A stretch of DNA of 64,000 bases from Aliishimia ponticola (GTDB lineage Bacteria > Pseudomonadota > Alphaproteobacteria > Rhodobacterales > Rhodobacteraceae). The stretch covers positions 248,001 to 312,000 of the forward strand of contig NZ_SRKY01000002.1 in the NCBI RefSeq assembly GCF_004803475.1, in the 5' to 3' direction. The translations under genes and the position numbers were made by a program. Positions 52,208-63,177 of the stretch are shown piece by piece; position 1 is the stretch's first letter, and every line of letters starts with the position of its first letter. The notes under the pieces are model-generated. The model had not been told where the DNA came from. It did not search any database and saw only the letters and a list, made by a program, of their open reading frames with translations.

Positions 52208-52318
52208 TCTGACAAGATCGTTGGAGGAACAGTCACCCGGTCCGCGCTGGACCGGGGCGGCTCTGCTGTGCCGGTGGTTCCGGGCGGCTTTTGATTTCGC
52301 GTACCGAGGAGCACGCAT

Positions 52319-53998
52319 ATGGATATCAAGCAAATCACGCCGGAACTGGCGGTCAGCCCGCAAATCAGCCCGGACGATGTGGCCGATCTGAAGGCGCAGG
52401 GCTTTCGGTCGATCATCTGCAACCGCCCTGACGGCGAAGGCGCGGATCAGCCCAGCTTCGAAGAGATCGAGACCGCCGCCAAGGCTGCGGGGATCGAAGC
52501 GCGCTATATCCCGATCGTTGCGGGGATGGTGCAGGATGACGATGCAGACGCCTTTGGTAAAGCGATGGCGGAACTGCCGGGGCCGGTCTTTGCCTATTGC
52601 CGATCTGGCACCCGTTCGGCCACGCTTTGGTCGCTGAGCGAGGCGGGCAAGCGCCCGATGCCCGATATTCTGGCTGCGACCAAGGCGGCTGGCTATGACA
52701 TGAACGGCGTCGCGCGGCGCATCGCCAATGGCGGCAAGACCCCGACCGATACGGGCGACGCGCAATATGACGTGGTGGTTGTCGGCGGCGGGGCAGGCGG
52801 CATTGCCGTCGCGGCCAGCCTGATGGCGCGGCGCAACAGCCTGAATATCGCAGTCATCGACCCGGCGGATGTGCATTACTACCAGCCGGGCTGGACCATG
52901 GTTGGCGGCGGCATTTTCAACGCGCAGCAAACCGCAAAGACCATGGGGTCGCTGATCCCCGATGGGGTCCATTGGATCAAGGCGGCCGTCGCCGCGTTCG
53001 AGCCGCAGAACAATGCGGTGATCCTCGACGGGTGCCGCGTGGTGAAATATGACCGTCTGGTCGTGTGCCCCGGCCTCAAGCTGGACTGGGGCGCGGTTGA
53101 CGGGTTGGAAGACACCCTGGGCCGCAATGGTGTCACCTCCAACTATCGGTACGATCTGGCCCCCTATACTTGGGAGCTGGTGCAGGGCTTGCGCCAAGGG
53201 CGGGCGATCTTCACCCAGCCGCCGATGCCGATCAAATGTGCGGGCGCGCCGCAAAAGGCGATGTACCTGTCAGGCGATGCGTGGTTCCGCAGCGGCGCGC
53301 TGAAGGATATCGACATCCAGTTCTGCAACGCGGGCGGCGTTCTGTTCGGCGTAAAGGACTATGTTCCGGCGCTGGAAGCCTATGTTCAGAAATACGGGGC
53401 GACACTCAACTTCTTCCACAACCTCGTCGCCATCGACGGGCCGGGCAAGACCGCAACCTTCAACGTCGCCAAGCCGGACGCAGCCCCCGAAACGGTCAAG
53501 ATGGATTTCGACATGATCCATGTCTGCCCCCCGCAAACGGCGCCGGATTTCATCCGTGTGTCACCGCTCGCAGATGCGGCGGGCTGGGTCGATGTCGATC
53601 AGGCCACGTTGCGCCACAAGAGCTTCGACAACATCTGGAGCCTTGGTGACGTGATGAACGCGCCCAACGCCAAGACCGCCGCTGCCGCACGCAAACAAGC
53701 GCCCACAGTCGCAGACAATATCGTCGCGGATATCGAAGGCCGATCCGCCTGCGCACAATATGACGGCTATGGATCCTGCCCACTGACGGTGGAGCGGGGC
53801 AAGATCGTGTTGGCAGAGTTCGGCTATGGCGGTGTGCTCAAACCATCCTTCCCGAAATTCCTGATCGACGGCACGAAGCCGTCGCGCGCGGCGTGGCTGC
53901 TGAAGGAACGTATCCTGCCGCCAATTTACTGGCAGGCCATGCTGAAGGGGAAGGAATGGATGGCCAAGCCCGAAGCGCTCAGTGCGAAGGTGGACTGA
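52319..53998 (+). CDS. DUF442-sulfide:quinone oxidoreductase fusion
   Basis: This 559-aa protein joins an N-terminal DUF442/TIGR01244 phosphatase-rhodanese-like domain (about residues 1-110, with the CRSGTR loop at 94-99) to an FAD-dependent sulfide:quinone oxidoreductase (from about 147, YDVVVVGGGAGGIAVAASLM; Cys in PIKCAGAPQK and HVCPPQTAPDF). SQR oxidises sulfide to persulfide and passes electrons to quinone. Together with the dioxygenase it forms a sulfide-to-sulfite route. Confidence 0.9.
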   Translation: MDIKQITPELAVSPQISPDDVADLKAQGFRSIICNRPDGEGADQPSFEEIETAAKAAGIEARYIPIVAGMVQDDDADAFGKAMAELPGPVFAYCRSGTRSATLWSLSEAGKRPMPDILAATKAAGYDMNGVARRIANGGKTPTDTGDAQYDVVVVGGGAGGIAVAASLMARRNSLNIAVIDPADVHYYQPGWTMVGGGIFNAQQTAKTMGSLIPDGVHWIKAAVAAFEPQNNAVILDGCRVVKYDRLVVCPGLKLDWGAVDGLEDTLGRNGVTSNYRYDLAPYTWELVQGLRQGRAIFTQPPMPIKCAGAPQKAMYLSGDAWFRSGALKDIDIQFCNAGGVLFGVKDYVPALEAYVQKYGATLNFFHNLVAIDGPGKTATFNVAKPDAAPETVKMDFDMIHVCPPQTAPDFIRVSPLADAAGWVDVDQATLRHKSFDNIWSLGDVMNAPNAKTAAAARKQAPTVADNIVADIEGRSACAQYDGYGSCPLTVERGKIVLAEFGYGGVLKPSFPKFLIDGTKPSRAAWLLKERILPPIYWQAMLKGKEWMAKPEALSAKVD

Positions 53999-54001
53999 CG
54001 A

Positions 54002-55738
54002 ATGCGTAACGCCCTGCGCCGATATGTTCCCATGCTTGAATGGGGCCGTGCCTATGATCGCACCGCCCTGAGCAATGACCTGATTGCGGCCGTGATCGTG
54101 ACGATCATGCTGATCCCGCAATCGCTGGCTTATGCGCTGCTGGCGGGGTTGCCGCCCGAGGCGGGGATTTACGCCTCGATCGTGCCGATCATGCTGTACG
54201 CGGTGTTTGGCACCTCGCGGTCGCTTGCGGTGGGTCCGGTCGCGGTGGTGTCGTTGCTGACCGCTTCCGCGGTGGGCCAGGTGGCAGAGCAGGGAACCGC
54301 GGGCTATGCCGTGGCGGCGCTGACGCTGGCCTTCATGTCCGGGGGCTTCTTGCTGGTGCTGGGGATATTCCGGCTGGGGTTCCTTGCAAACTTCCTGAGC
54401 CATCCGGTGATTGCCGGCTTTATCACGGCATCGGGCCTGCTGATCGCGGCGAGCCAGTTCAAGCACATTCTGGGGATCGAGGCCGAAGGGCACACCCTGC
54501 TGGAGATCGTCGCGTCGCTGCTATCCCATATCGGGCAGACCAATATTCTGACGCTGGTGATCGGCGTTGCGGCGACGGCATTTCTGTTCTGGGTTCGCAA
54601 GGGGCTGAAACCGCTTTTGCTGGGGCTGGGTCTTGGCGCGCGGATGGCGGATATCGCGACCAAGGCGGGCCCGGTCGCAGCGGTGGTCGTCACGACGCTG
54701 GTTATCGGCCTTGGCGGGCTTGACGGGGCCGGGGTGAAGATCGTCGGAACCGTGCCGCAAAGTCTGCCGCCTTTCACCCTGCCCAGTTTCTCGCTGGACC
54801 TGCTGCGCGATCTCGCCGTGCCTGCGGTGCTGATCTCTATCATCGGGTTTGTCGAATCGATCTCCGTTGCACAGACGCTGGCGGCCAAGAAGCGCCAGCG
54901 CATCGATCCTGACCAGGAACTCATCGGTCTGGGCGCAGCCAATATCGGCGCGGCCTTCACCGGGGGCTATCCGGTCACGGGCGGCTTCGCGCGGTCGGTG
55001 GTGAATTTCGACGCAGGGGCAGAGACTCCGGCAGCGGGGGCCTTTACGGCGATTGGCCTGGCCATCGCGGCGGTCGCATTGACGCCGTTGGTGTATTTCC
55101 TGCCCAAGGCCACGCTGGCAGCGACCATCATCGTCGCGGTTCTAAGCCTTGTGGATTTCTCGATCCTGCGAAAGACATGGGCTTATTCGAAACAGGATTT
55201 CGCGGCGGTGGCGGCGACAATTCTGCTGACCCTCACCATGGGGGTAGAGATCGGCGTCGCCTCTGGCGTGATCCTGTCGATCCTGCTGCATCTTTATAAA
55301 ACATCGCGGCCCCATTTCGCCGAGGTCGGGCTGGTCCCCGGGACGCAACATTTCCGCAACGTGCTGCGCCACAAGGTCAAGACCGATCCCAGCCTGCTGA
55401 CCTTGCGCGTGGATGAAAGCCTCTATTTCGTGAACGCGCGTTTTTTGGAGGATTTGATCCAGAACCGCGTCAGCGAGGGCTGCGAAATCAAGCATGTCGT
55501 GCTGATGTGCCCGGCGGTGAACGAAATCGATTTCTCTGCGCTTGAAAGCCTTGAGGCGATCAACAGCCGCCTCACCGATCTGGGTGTCGGGTTCCATCTG
55601 TCCGAGGTCAAAGGCCCGGTGATGGACCGGCTGAAAACGTCCCATATGCTCGACGTGCTGAACGGCGAGGTGTTCCTGTCGCAATATGATGCGTGGTCGA
55701 AGCTGAGCCCGCGCCACGGGGTGAACGCGGCGGAGTAG
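54002..55738 (+). CDS. SulP family anion transporter with STAS domain
   Basis: The 578-aa protein has 10-14 membrane helices, the SulP start region (LIAAVIVTIMLIPQSLAYAL, PEAGIYASIVPIMLYAVFG) and a C-terminal STAS domain (about residues 450-560). SulP proteins move sulfate, bicarbonate or similar anions. As last gene of the sulfide operon it probably exports or exchanges sulfite/sulfate (inference). It starts 3 nt after the SQR stop. Confidence 0.92.
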   Translation: MRNALRRYVPMLEWGRAYDRTALSNDLIAAVIVTIMLIPQSLAYALLAGLPPEAGIYASIVPIMLYAVFGTSRSLAVGPVAVVSLLTASAVGQVAEQGTAGYAVAALTLAFMSGGFLLVLGIFRLGFLANFLSHPVIAGFITASGLLIAASQFKHILGIEAEGHTLLEIVASLLSHIGQTNILTLVIGVAATAFLFWVRKGLKPLLLGLGLGARMADIATKAGPVAAVVVTTLVIGLGGLDGAGVKIVGTVPQSLPPFTLPSFSLDLLRDLAVPAVLISIIGFVESISVAQTLAAKKRQRIDPDQELIGLGAANIGAAFTGGYPVTGGFARSVVNFDAGAETPAAGAFTAIGLAIAAVALTPLVYFLPKATLAATIIVAVLSLVDFSILRKTWAYSKQDFAAVAATILLTLTMGVEIGVASGVILSILLHLYKTSRPHFAEVGLVPGTQHFRNVLRHKVKTDPSLLTLRVDESLYFVNARFLEDLIQNRVSEGCEIKHVVLMCPAVNEIDFSALESLEAINSRLTDLGVGFHLSEVKGPVMDRLKTSHMLDVLNGEVFLSQYDAWSKLSPRHGVNAAE

Positions 55739-55745
55739 GCGCCGC

Positions 55746-56582
55746 TCACCGGTTGAAGCGGCCTGAATCCGCGGGATAGACCCCAAGGATTTCCAGCTTG
55801 TTGGTGAAATAGTCCAGTTCTTCCAACGCGCGGGCCACTGCGGGATCGTCCGGGTGGCCTTCGATGTCGGCGTAGAACTGCGTGGCGGTGAACGCGCCGC
55901 CCACCATGTAGCTTTCCAGCTTGGTCATGTTGACGCCATTCGTGGCGAACCCGCCCATCGCTTTGTAAAGCGCGGCAGGAATGTTGCGCACTTCGAAGAT
56001 GAAGGTCGTCAGCATGGTTTCGGCGCGGCGCGTCAGATCGGGTTCGCGCGCCATCAGAAGGAAGCGAGTCGTGTTGTGGCCGTGGTCTTCGATGTCGTGG
56101 GCCAGGATTTCCAGCCCGTGAATATCTGCGGCAATGGCACTGGCCAGCGCGCCTTCGCCCATCGCCTTGTCCTTGGCGATGTCCGCCGCCGCGCCAGCGC
56201 TGTCTGCGGCAGGCTCTACCGCGATGTCCAGCGCCTCAAGGAAAGTGCGCGCCTGTGGCAACAGCACCAGATGCGCCCGCACCCGTTTGATGTCGTCGAT
56301 ACGCTGCCCGGGCAGCGCCATCAGCGAGATCCGCACCCGCACGAAGGCCTCGCCTATGATACGCAAACCGCTTTCGGGTAGCAGCCGATGGATATCGGCA
56401 ACACGTCCGTAAGTGGTGTTTTCAACCGGAAGCATCGCGCGATCCGCCGCGCCGGATTTGACTGCCTCGATCGTGTCTTCAAAGGTGCGACAGGGCAGGG
56501 GGATCATTTCAGGGGCGGCTTTTTGGCACGCTTCGTGACCATAAGCACCTAATTCGCCTTGAAACGCGATGCGATTCGACAT
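55746..56582 (-). CDS. pheA: Prephenate dehydratase
   Basis: PheA turns prephenate into phenylpyruvate in phenylalanine synthesis. The 278-aa protein has the periplasmic-binding-like catalytic domain (IAFQGELGAYGHEACQ, MLPVENTTYGRV, and the T-R-F motif NTTRFLLMAREP) and a C-terminal ACT domain (LESYMVGG) that senses Phe. No chorismate mutase domain is attached. Confidence 0.95.
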   Translation of the reverse strand: MSNRIAFQGELGAYGHEACQKAAPEMIPLPCRTFEDTIEAVKSGAADRAMLPVENTTYGRVADIHRLLPESGLRIIGEAFVRVRISLMALPGQRIDDIKRVRAHLVLLPQARTFLEALDIAVEPAADSAGAAADIAKDKAMGEGALASAIAADIHGLEILAHDIEDHGHNTTRFLLMAREPDLTRRAETMLTTFIFEVRNIPAALYKAMGGFATNGVNMTKLESYMVGGAFTATQFYADIEGHPDDPAVARALEELDYFTNKLEILGVYPADSGRFNR

Positions 56583-56716
56583 GATTGTAACTCCGACTTA
56601 ACCGACGTGCTCTACTGACAGGGCGATTGGTCGCGGTAAGTATACCTTGCCAGCGCGAGAGGGAAGCAATAGATACGCGCGCAAATCGGGAACAACCAAC
56701 GGAACTCAGGCTGATC

Positions 56717-57220
56717 ATGGACACGATGACACTTACCAAGGCAGTTGGCGCAATTTGCGGTGCGTGGCTGGTTCTTCTTCTGGGCAAATGGGTTGCTGAA
56801 GAAATGTATCACGTCGGCGGCCACGGCCCGCAGGCATATGTCATCGACACCGGTGCGGCCGAAGGCGGCGCTGAAGAAGAGCAGGGGCCTGACATCAACG
56901 AGCTTCTCGCTTCTGCCGATGTCGACAAGGGCGCGAACGTCTTCAAGAAATGCCAATCCTGCCACAAGCTGGAAGATGGCGCGAACGCAACAGGCCCGTA
57001 TCTTTACGGCGTCGTCGGTCGTGAAATCGCATCGGTCGATGGTTTCGGCTATTCCGGCGCGCTGCAAGGGCTTGAGGGTGCCTGGACGCCCGAGGCGCTC
57101 AGCGGCTTCCTGCAGAACCCCAAGAAATACGCATCCGGCACCACAATGGGCTTTGCGGGTCTGAAAAAGATCGAAGACCGTGCAAACGTGATTGCCTACT
57201 TGGACAGCATCGGCGGCTAA
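56717..57220 (+). CDS. Membrane-anchored cytochrome c
   Basis: This 167-aa class I cytochrome starts MDTMTLTKAVGAICGAWLVL, an uncleaved membrane anchor, then an acidic Ala/Gly-rich linker and the heme domain with CQSCH. The axial Met is in GTTMGFAG. It resembles the c552/c-y cytochromes of Rhodobacteraceae that carry electrons from the bc1 complex to oxidases. It is divergent from pheA. Confidence 0.92.
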   Translation: MDTMTLTKAVGAICGAWLVLLLGKWVAEEMYHVGGHGPQAYVIDTGAAEGGAEEEQGPDINELLASADVDKGANVFKKCQSCHKLEDGANATGPYLYGVVGREIASVDGFGYSGALQGLEGAWTPEALSGFLQNPKKYASGTTMGFAGLKKIEDRANVIAYLDSIGG

Positions 57221-57244
57221 GCCGATCCTGCCAGACGCATGAAG

Positions 57245-57275
57245 GGCCGCGGGCATCTGCCTCGCGGCCTTTTTT
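57245..57275 (+). terminator. Rho-independent terminator of the cytochrome c gene
   Basis: GGCCGCG plus GGCA pairs with TGCC plus CGCGGCC (one bulged T), followed by TTTTTT. Confidence 0.88.
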
Positions 57276-57380
57276 GTTTGCGCGTTTCACAGCCGTTCAC
57301 ACATTCTCAACTTGAATGTTGGACTGCTGACAAATTAGCTTAACTAAACGCTAAATCGGATAAGCCAGAAGGGCAGACGC

Positions 57381-59312
57381 ATGACTCGCACAGCACCCCG
57401 AAACGATGCGACGGCAGCAGCGCGGATTAATTCGGGGGGGCGACGATTGGGGCTTCTGGTTCTGATGTCTCTTGCGCTGGCGGCCGGGCAGCTGCGCGCC
57501 GAAGAAGAGACTATCGTCAGCCATGGCTATTCCTTCTATGGCGATCTGACCTATCCCGCCGATTTTCCTCACTTCGACTTCGTCAATCCGGACGCCCCCA
57601 AGGGCGGCGAGATCAGCTTTGCGCGGCTTGGCACCTTCGATTCGATGAATCCCTATACGCGGCGGGGCCGGGCGCCCGTTCTTTCAACCGTCATGTATGA
57701 AAGCCTTCTGGGCGAGGGGGTCGGCACCTCCGGCGCGGCGGATACCTATGGCGAAGGATACTGCCTGCTGTGTGAGCGGCTGGAATACCCTGCCGACAAA
57801 AGCTGGGTGATCTTTTACATGCGGCCCGAGGCGCGGTTCTCTGACGGTACGCCGGTAACGGCCCATGACGTTCTGTTTTCGCATAATCTGCTTCTGGAAC
57901 AGGGGCTTCCGTCCTATGCGGCCGCGGTCAAGAAACGCATCCCCAAGGCCGAAGTGATCGATGATTACACAATCAAGTTCTATTTCGCAGACGGCATTTC
58001 GCGGCGCAGCCTGATCGATCAGGTGGGCGGCGTGCCGGTCTGGTCGAAGAAGTGGTACGAAGAAACCGGCGCGCGTTTGGACGAGCCGCGTTTGGAAATC
58101 TCTCCCGGCTCCGGGCCCTATATGCTCGACACGTTCGAGGTGAACCGCCGCGTCGTTTACAAGCGCAATCCCGACTATTGGGGCTGGGATCTGCCGAACA
58201 ACAAGGGGCGCTACAATTTCGACAGCATCCGTGTTGAATATTTCTCTGACGACACGGCCGCGTTCGAGGCCTTCAAAGCGGGCGAGTATACATTCCGGGG
58301 CGAGTCCGATCCGGTGAAGTGGGTGCAATCCTATGATTTCCCCAAAGTGCGCAACGGCGCGGTGAAGAAAGAGGCGATCCCGGATGGGACGCCGCCGGAA
58401 CCCACCGGCATCGTGTTCAACTTGCAACGCGAAACGCTGAAGGATAAGCGGGTCCGCGAAGCTTTGGCGCTGGCCTATAATTTCGAATGGACGAATGAGA
58501 GCCTGCAATACGGGCTTTATGCGCAGCGCTATTCCTTCACCCAAGGGTCGCGGCTGGAAGCGCAAGGGGCGCCCGAAGGGGCAGAGCGTGAATTCCTTCT
58601 GTCCCTCGGTGATCTGGTGCCGGAGGAAATGCTGAACGAAGAGCCGCGCACCGCCCATAGTTCCAATGCGGAACGGTTGCAGGATCGGCGCAACCTGCGC
58701 CGCGCGCTCAAGCTGCTGGATGAGGCAGGCTGGACTGTCGATGACAAGGGCCGCCGGGTGAAAGACGGCAAGCCGATGGAATTGACCTTCCTGTTCAATG
58801 CGACCTTCCCGCCCACCCTCGTGGCGGTGATCGACAACTATATCCACAACCTGCGGGCCATGGGCATCGACGTGACCTATGAGAAAGTGGATTCCTCGCA
58901 ATACACCGTGCGCCAACGCGACAAGGATTTTGACCTGATCTATTCCAATCAGTACCGATCGTTCCTTGGCACCGGCACGGGGCTGCACCAGCAATACGGG
59001 TCCGAAGATGCGATTATTTCGCTGTTCAACCCCGCCTCGCTGCAATCGGAACTGGTCGATACGATCATTGATGCGTCGCTCAATGCGTCCTCGCGCGAGG
59101 AAGAAGACATGACCCTGCGCGCCCTCGACCGCGCCTTGCGGTACGAATTCTTCATGATCCCGCTGTGGTACAACCCCGATACCTGGGTCGCTTATTACGA
59201 TCAGTATGACTATCCTGACCCGCTGCCGACCTATGCGCTGGGTCATCTGGATTTCTGGTGGTTCGATGCGGCCCGGAATGAGGAGTTGAAGGCCGCAGGC
59301 GCGTTGAGGTAA
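57381..59312 (+). CDS. yejA: Peptide ABC transporter substrate-binding protein, YejA-like
   Basis: This 643-aa SBP_bac_5 protein has a signal sequence ([20 protein letters not shown]) and the YejA opening [20 protein letters not shown]. Family segments include [20 protein letters not shown] and [19 protein letters not shown]. It binds oligopeptides in the periplasm and delivers them to the YejBE permease. It is the first gene of a four-gene operon. Confidence 0.93.
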   Translation: MTRTAPRNDATAAARINSGGRRLGLLVLMSLALAAGQLRAEEETIVSHGYSFYGDLTYPADFPHFDFVNPDAPKGGEISFARLGTFDSMNPYTRRGRAPVLSTVMYESLLGEGVGTSGAADTYGEGYCLLCERLEYPADKSWVIFYMRPEARFSDGTPVTAHDVLFSHNLLLEQGLPSYAAAVKKRIPKAEVIDDYTIKFYFADGISRRSLIDQVGGVPVWSKKWYEETGARLDEPRLEISPGSGPYMLDTFEVNRRVVYKRNPDYWGWDLPNNKGRYNFDSIRVEYFSDDTAAFEAFKAGEYTFRGESDPVKWVQSYDFPKVRNGAVKKEAIPDGTPPEPTGIVFNLQRETLKDKRVREALALAYNFEWTNESLQYGLYAQRYSFTQGSRLEAQGAPEGAEREFLLSLGDLVPEEMLNEEPRTAHSSNAERLQDRRNLRRALKLLDEAGWTVDDKGRRVKDGKPMELTFLFNATFPPTLVAVIDNYIHNLRAMGIDVTYEKVDSSQYTVRQRDKDFDLIYSNQYRSFLGTGTGLHQQYGSEDAIISLFNPASLQSELVDTIIDASLNASSREEEDMTLRALDRALRYEFFMIPLWYNPDTWVAYYDQYDYPDPLPTYALGHLDFWWFDAARNEELKAAGALR

Positions 59313-59320
59313 CGACCGCC

Positions 59321-60421
59321 ATGGGCGCTTATATTCTTCGACGATTGCTGCTGGTTATCCCGACCCTGATCGGGATCATGGTGGTCAATTTCACGCTGAT
59401 GCAATTCGTGCCCGGTGGCCCGGTCGAACAGGCCATCGCCATCGCGCAGGGGCAGGGGGACGTGTTCGGCGGCTTTTCGGGGGGCAATGGCAACGAAGGC
59501 CTGACCGAGCTTGAAACCGGGGGCGGCGACGAGAAATACGCCGGCTCACGGGGGCTGCCGCCCGAGTATATCGCCCAGCTTGAAAAGGAGTTCGGCTTCG
59601 ACAAGCCTCCCGTGCAGCGGTTCCTGGGCATGATGTGGGACTATTTCCGGTTCGATTTCGGGGACAGCTATTTCCAAAGCCAGCCGGTGGTGGATGTGGT
59701 GCTGGACAAGCTGCCCGTGTCCCTGACGCTGGGGCTTTGGTCGCTGCTGCTTAGCTATGCGATCTCGATCCCGCTGGGGGTCGCCAAGGCGGTGCGGGAC
59801 GGCTCGCGCTTTGATATCTGGACCTCGGGCGTGATCATCGCGCTTTATGCGATTCCGGGGTTCCTGTTCGCCATTCTTCTGCTGGTGCTGTTCGCGGGCG
59901 GAAGCTACCTTCAGATTTTCCCGCTGCGGGGGCTGACCAGCGACCAGACCGTGTGGGACACACTGTCCTTCTGGGGCAAGGTCAAGGATTACATCTGGCA
60001 CGCCACATTGCCTATTATCGCCTATACGATTGGCGGCTTTGCCTCGCTGACGCTGCTGACCAAGAACAGCTTTCTGGACGAGATCAAGAAGCAATACGTG
60101 GTCACCGCCCGCGCCAAGGGCCTTAGCGAAAACCGCGTGCTTTATGGTCACGTTTTCCGTAACGCGATGCTGATCGTGATCGCGGGCTTTCCAGCCGCGT
60201 TCATTGGCATCTTCTTTGGCGGGTCGCTGATTATCGAATCCATCTTCTCGCTCGACGGGCTGGGCCGTCTTGGGTTCGAGGCGGCGGTCGCGCGGGATTA
60301 TCCGATCTTTTTCGGCACGCTTTTCGTCTTTGGCCTGATCGGTCTGATCGTCGGCATCCTGTCCGACCTGATGTATGTTCTAGTCGATCCGCGTATCGAC
60401 TTCGAGAGGAGGCAGGGCTGA
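59321..60421 (+). CDS. yejB: Peptide ABC transporter permease, YejB-like
   Basis: The 366-aa permease has the DppB-type opening [20 protein letters not shown] and the EAA loop [21 protein letters not shown] large periplasmic loop after the first helix (about residues 40-110) is typical of YejB. Its stop overlaps the next start (TGATG). Confidence 0.93.
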   Translation: MGAYILRRLLLVIPTLIGIMVVNFTLMQFVPGGPVEQAIAIAQGQGDVFGGFSGGNGNEGLTELETGGGDEKYAGSRGLPPEYIAQLEKEFGFDKPPVQRFLGMMWDYFRFDFGDSYFQSQPVVDVVLDKLPVSLTLGLWSLLLSYAISIPLGVAKAVRDGSRFDIWTSGVIIALYAIPGFLFAILLLVLFAGGSYLQIFPLRGLTSDQTVWDTLSFWGKVKDYIWHATLPIIAYTIGGFASLTLLTKNSFLDEIKKQYVVTARAKGLSENRVLYGHVFRNAMLIVIAGFPAAFIGIFFGGSLIIESIFSLDGLGRLGFEAAVARDYPIFFGTLFVFGLIGLIVGILSDLMYVLVDPRIDFERRQG

Positions 60422-61533
60422 TGGCATTGTCCCCGCTCAACAAACGACGCTTGCGTAACTTCAAGAAGAACCGCCGGGCTTACGTGTCGCTCTGGATATT
60501 TGGCGTGCTCTTCGTGTTGTCGCTCTTTGCCGAATTCCTCGCCTATGACAAACCGATCCTCGTGCAGTATCGCGGCAGCTTCTACACGCCGATGGTCAGC
60601 TTCTATTCAGAGCAGGATTTCGGCGGCGATTTCCCGACCGAGGCGGATTATTCCGTGCCGGAAGTGCAATGCCTGATCCGGTCCGGCGGGATGGAAGATT
60701 GCTTTGACGATCCCGAAGGCGTCATCGACGGCATTCGTGACGGCAGCTATGGCGACGGGGTCGAAGGGTTCCAGAAAGGCTGGATGCTCTGGCCGTTGAT
60801 CCCCTATTCCTACGACACGCCGGTGAACCGTCCCGGGGTGGCGCCGCTGCCGCCCAATGAACAGAACTGGCTGGGCACCGATGGCACCAAGCGGGACGTT
60901 CTGGCGCGGGTCATTCACGGTTTCCGCCTGTCCATCGTCTTTACGCTGATCGTCACCGGAGCCTCGACCATCGTGGGCATCATCGCGGGGGCGATACAGG
61001 GCTATTTCGGTGGCTGGGTCGATCTTCTCTTCCAGCGTATCATCGAAATCTGGGGCGCGACGCCGACGCTCTATGTGATCATCATCCTGTTCGCCGTTCT
61101 AGGGCGAAGTTTCTGGCTGCTGGTGGCGATCCTGGTGGCGTTTGGTTGGATCAGTCTGGTCGGCGTGGTGCGGGCCGAATTCCTGCGGGCGCGGAACCTT
61201 GAATATGTCCGTGCGGCCAAGGCGCTGGGCGTCAGCAATATCAAGATCATGTTCCGCCACATGCTGCCCAACGCCATGGTGGCGACCGTGACCATGCTGC
61301 CCTTCATCGTGACGGGGACGATCTCTTCGCTCGCCATCCTGGACTATCTGGGCTTCGGTCTGCCGTCCTCGGCCCCGTCGCTGGGCGAATTGACGCTTCA
61401 GGCCAAGCAAAAGCTGGAAGCGCCGTGGCTGGCCTTTACCGCCTTTACCGTGTTTGCGGTGATGTTGAGCCTGCTGATCTTCATCTTCGAAGGGATCCGT
61501 GACGCGTTCGATCCCAGAAAGACCTTCTCGTGA
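60421..61533 (+). CDS. yejE: Peptide ABC transporter permease, YejE-like
   Basis: The 370-aa permease has the RRLRNFKKNRRAYVSLWIFG start seen in YejE, an extended periplasmic insertion, and the EAA loop EYVRAAKALGVSNIKIMFRH. It overlaps yejB by one base and yejF by four (GTGA), which points to translational coupling. Confidence 0.93.
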   Translation: MALSPLNKRRLRNFKKNRRAYVSLWIFGVLFVLSLFAEFLAYDKPILVQYRGSFYTPMVSFYSEQDFGGDFPTEADYSVPEVQCLIRSGGMEDCFDDPEGVIDGIRDGSYGDGVEGFQKGWMLWPLIPYSYDTPVNRPGVAPLPPNEQNWLGTDGTKRDVLARVIHGFRLSIVFTLIVTGASTIVGIIAGAIQGYFGGWVDLLFQRIIEIWGATPTLYVIIILFAVLGRSFWLLVAILVAFGWISLVGVVRAEFLRARNLEYVRAAKALGVSNIKIMFRHMLPNAMVATVTMLPFIVTGTISSLAILDYLGFGLPSSAPSLGELTLQAKQKLEAPWLAFTAFTVFAVMLSLLIFIFEGIRDAFDPRKTFS

Positions 61534-63128
61534 CGACTGCACCGATATTGGACGTTCAGAACCTGGCTGTTGCCTTCCGTCAGGATGGCACGGTGACAGA
61601 GGCCGTGAAGGGGGTCAGCTTTTCCGTGGCGCGGGGTGAGACCGTTGCGCTGGTGGGGGAAAGCGGGTCGGGTAAATCCGTGTCCGCCCTGTCGACCGTG
61701 GCACTGCTGGGCGATAGCGCCGAGGTGTCCGGCTCTGTCCAATATGACGGGCAGCAGATGATCGGTGCGTCGGATCGATTGCTGCGCAAGGTCCGGGGCA
61801 ACGATATCAGCTTCATCTTTCAAGAGCCGATGACCTCGCTCAACCCGCTGCACACGATTGAAAAGCAGCTGGGCGAAAGTCTTGAGTTGCACCAGGGCGT
61901 TCAGGGCGATGCGGCACGGGCGCGGATATTGGAACTGCTGGACAAGGTCGGCATCCAGAATGCCGAACAGCGCCTCAAGGCCTATCCGCACGAACTTTCC
62001 GGCGGTCAACGGCAGCGCGTCATGATCGCGATGGCGCTGGCGAACAAACCCGATCTGCTGATTGCGGATGAACCGACGACCGCGCTGGATGTGACCATTC
62101 AGGCGCAGATCCTCGACCTGCTGGCAGAGCTGAAAGCGGCCGAGAATATGGGCATGCTGTTCATCACCCATGACCTTGGCATCGTGCGCAAGATCGCTGA
62201 CCGTGTCTTCGTGATGGAAAAGGGTGTCGTTGTCGAAAGCGGCCCCACGGACGCGCTTTTTGCCAATCCGCAGCACCCATATACGCAGAAACTACTGGGG
62301 GCGGAGCCGACCGGGCGCCCCGAACCGGCGCCATCTGATGCCGAAACGATCGTGGAGACAGAGAACCTCAAAGTCTGGTTCCCGATCAAGCAGGGCTTTT
62401 TGCGCAAGACCACAGGCTATGTGAAGGCCGTCAACAGCGCGACGCTGTCGGTGCGCGCGGGGGAGACTTTGGGCATCGTCGGGGAAAGCGGGTCCGGCAA
62501 GACGACCCTTGCACTGGCGATCATGCGGCTGATCCAATGCGAAGGCCGCGTTGCGTATCTGGGGCAGGATTTGCAGGGATGGAGCACGCGCGAATTGCGG
62601 GCGCTGCGCAAGGATATGCAGATCGTGTTCCAGGACCCGTTCGGCAGCCTCAGCCCCCGTATGACCTGCGCGGAGATCATCGCCGAAGGGCTAGGTGTTC
62701 ACCGGGTCGATCCGCATCGCGCCCCCCGCGATCTGGTGGCAGAGATCATGACCGAAGTGGGGCTCGACCCCGCCGCGATGGATCGCTACCCCCACGAATT
62801 CTCGGGCGGGCAGCGCCAGCGTATCGCGATTGCGCGCGCGATGGTGCTACGTCCGAAGCTGGTGGTGCTGGACGAGCCGACCTCGGCGCTGGATATGACG
62901 GTGCAGGTGCAGATCGTCGAATTGCTGCGTGGTTTGCAGAAAAAGCACGATCTGGCTTATCTGTTCATCAGCCATGACCTCGCCGTGGTGCGGGCCATGT
63001 CGCATAAGGTGATGGTGATGAAGCGGGGCGATGTGGTCGAATATGGCAGCGCCGATGCGCTGTTCGACAATCCGCAGTCGGATTACACGCGCGAATTGCT
63101 GGCCTCTGTCTCCTTGCGGGACGCATAG
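61530..63128 (+). CDS. yejF: Peptide ABC transporter ATP-binding protein with two ATPase domains, YejF-like
   Basis: The 532-aa protein starts at GTG 61530. Two complete nucleotide-binding domains follow: Walker A GESGSGKS near residue 45 with LSGGQRQR, and GESGSGKTT near residue 320 with FSGGQRQR. A single chain with both domains is the YejF/GsiA layout and powers the YejBE permease. Confidence 0.94.
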   Translation: MTTAPILDVQNLAVAFRQDGTVTEAVKGVSFSVARGETVALVGESGSGKSVSALSTVALLGDSAEVSGSVQYDGQQMIGASDRLLRKVRGNDISFIFQEPMTSLNPLHTIEKQLGESLELHQGVQGDAARARILELLDKVGIQNAEQRLKAYPHELSGGQRQRVMIAMALANKPDLLIADEPTTALDVTIQAQILDLLAELKAAENMGMLFITHDLGIVRKIADRVFVMEKGVVVESGPTDALFANPQHPYTQKLLGAEPTGRPEPAPSDAETIVETENLKVWFPIKQGFLRKTTGYVKAVNSATLSVRAGETLGIVGESGSGKTTLALAIMRLIQCEGRVAYLGQDLQGWSTRELRALRKDMQIVFQDPFGSLSPRMTCAEIIAEGLGVHRVDPHRAPRDLVAEIMTEVGLDPAAMDRYPHEFSGGQRQRIAIARAMVLRPKLVVLDEPTSALDMTVQVQIVELLRGLQKKHDLAYLFISHDLAVVRAMSHKVMVMKRGDVVEYGSADALFDNPQSDYTRELLASVSLRDA

Positions 63129-63137
63129 GCCAGCACG

Positions 63138-63172
63138 CGCCGGGGTGATGCCCCGGCGGCGCTACGATTTTT
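63138..63172. terminator. Hairpin between the yej operon and the carboxypeptidase gene
   Basis: CGCCGGGG (63138-63145) pairs with CCCCGGCG (63151-63158); ATTTTT follows ten bases later on the plus strand. The two flanking genes converge here. Confidence 0.45.
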
Positions 63173-63177
63173 CAGGA

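Noticed and set aside
50201-53254. 1017-aa open frame on the minus strand
   Set aside because: It lies antisense to DUF2892, YeeE/YedE, the dioxygenase and SQR, which have clear motifs. Long antisense frames are common in G+C-rich genomes; the product is a Arg/His-rich string without domains.
57684-59246. 520-aa open frame on the minus strand
   Set aside because: Antisense to yejA.
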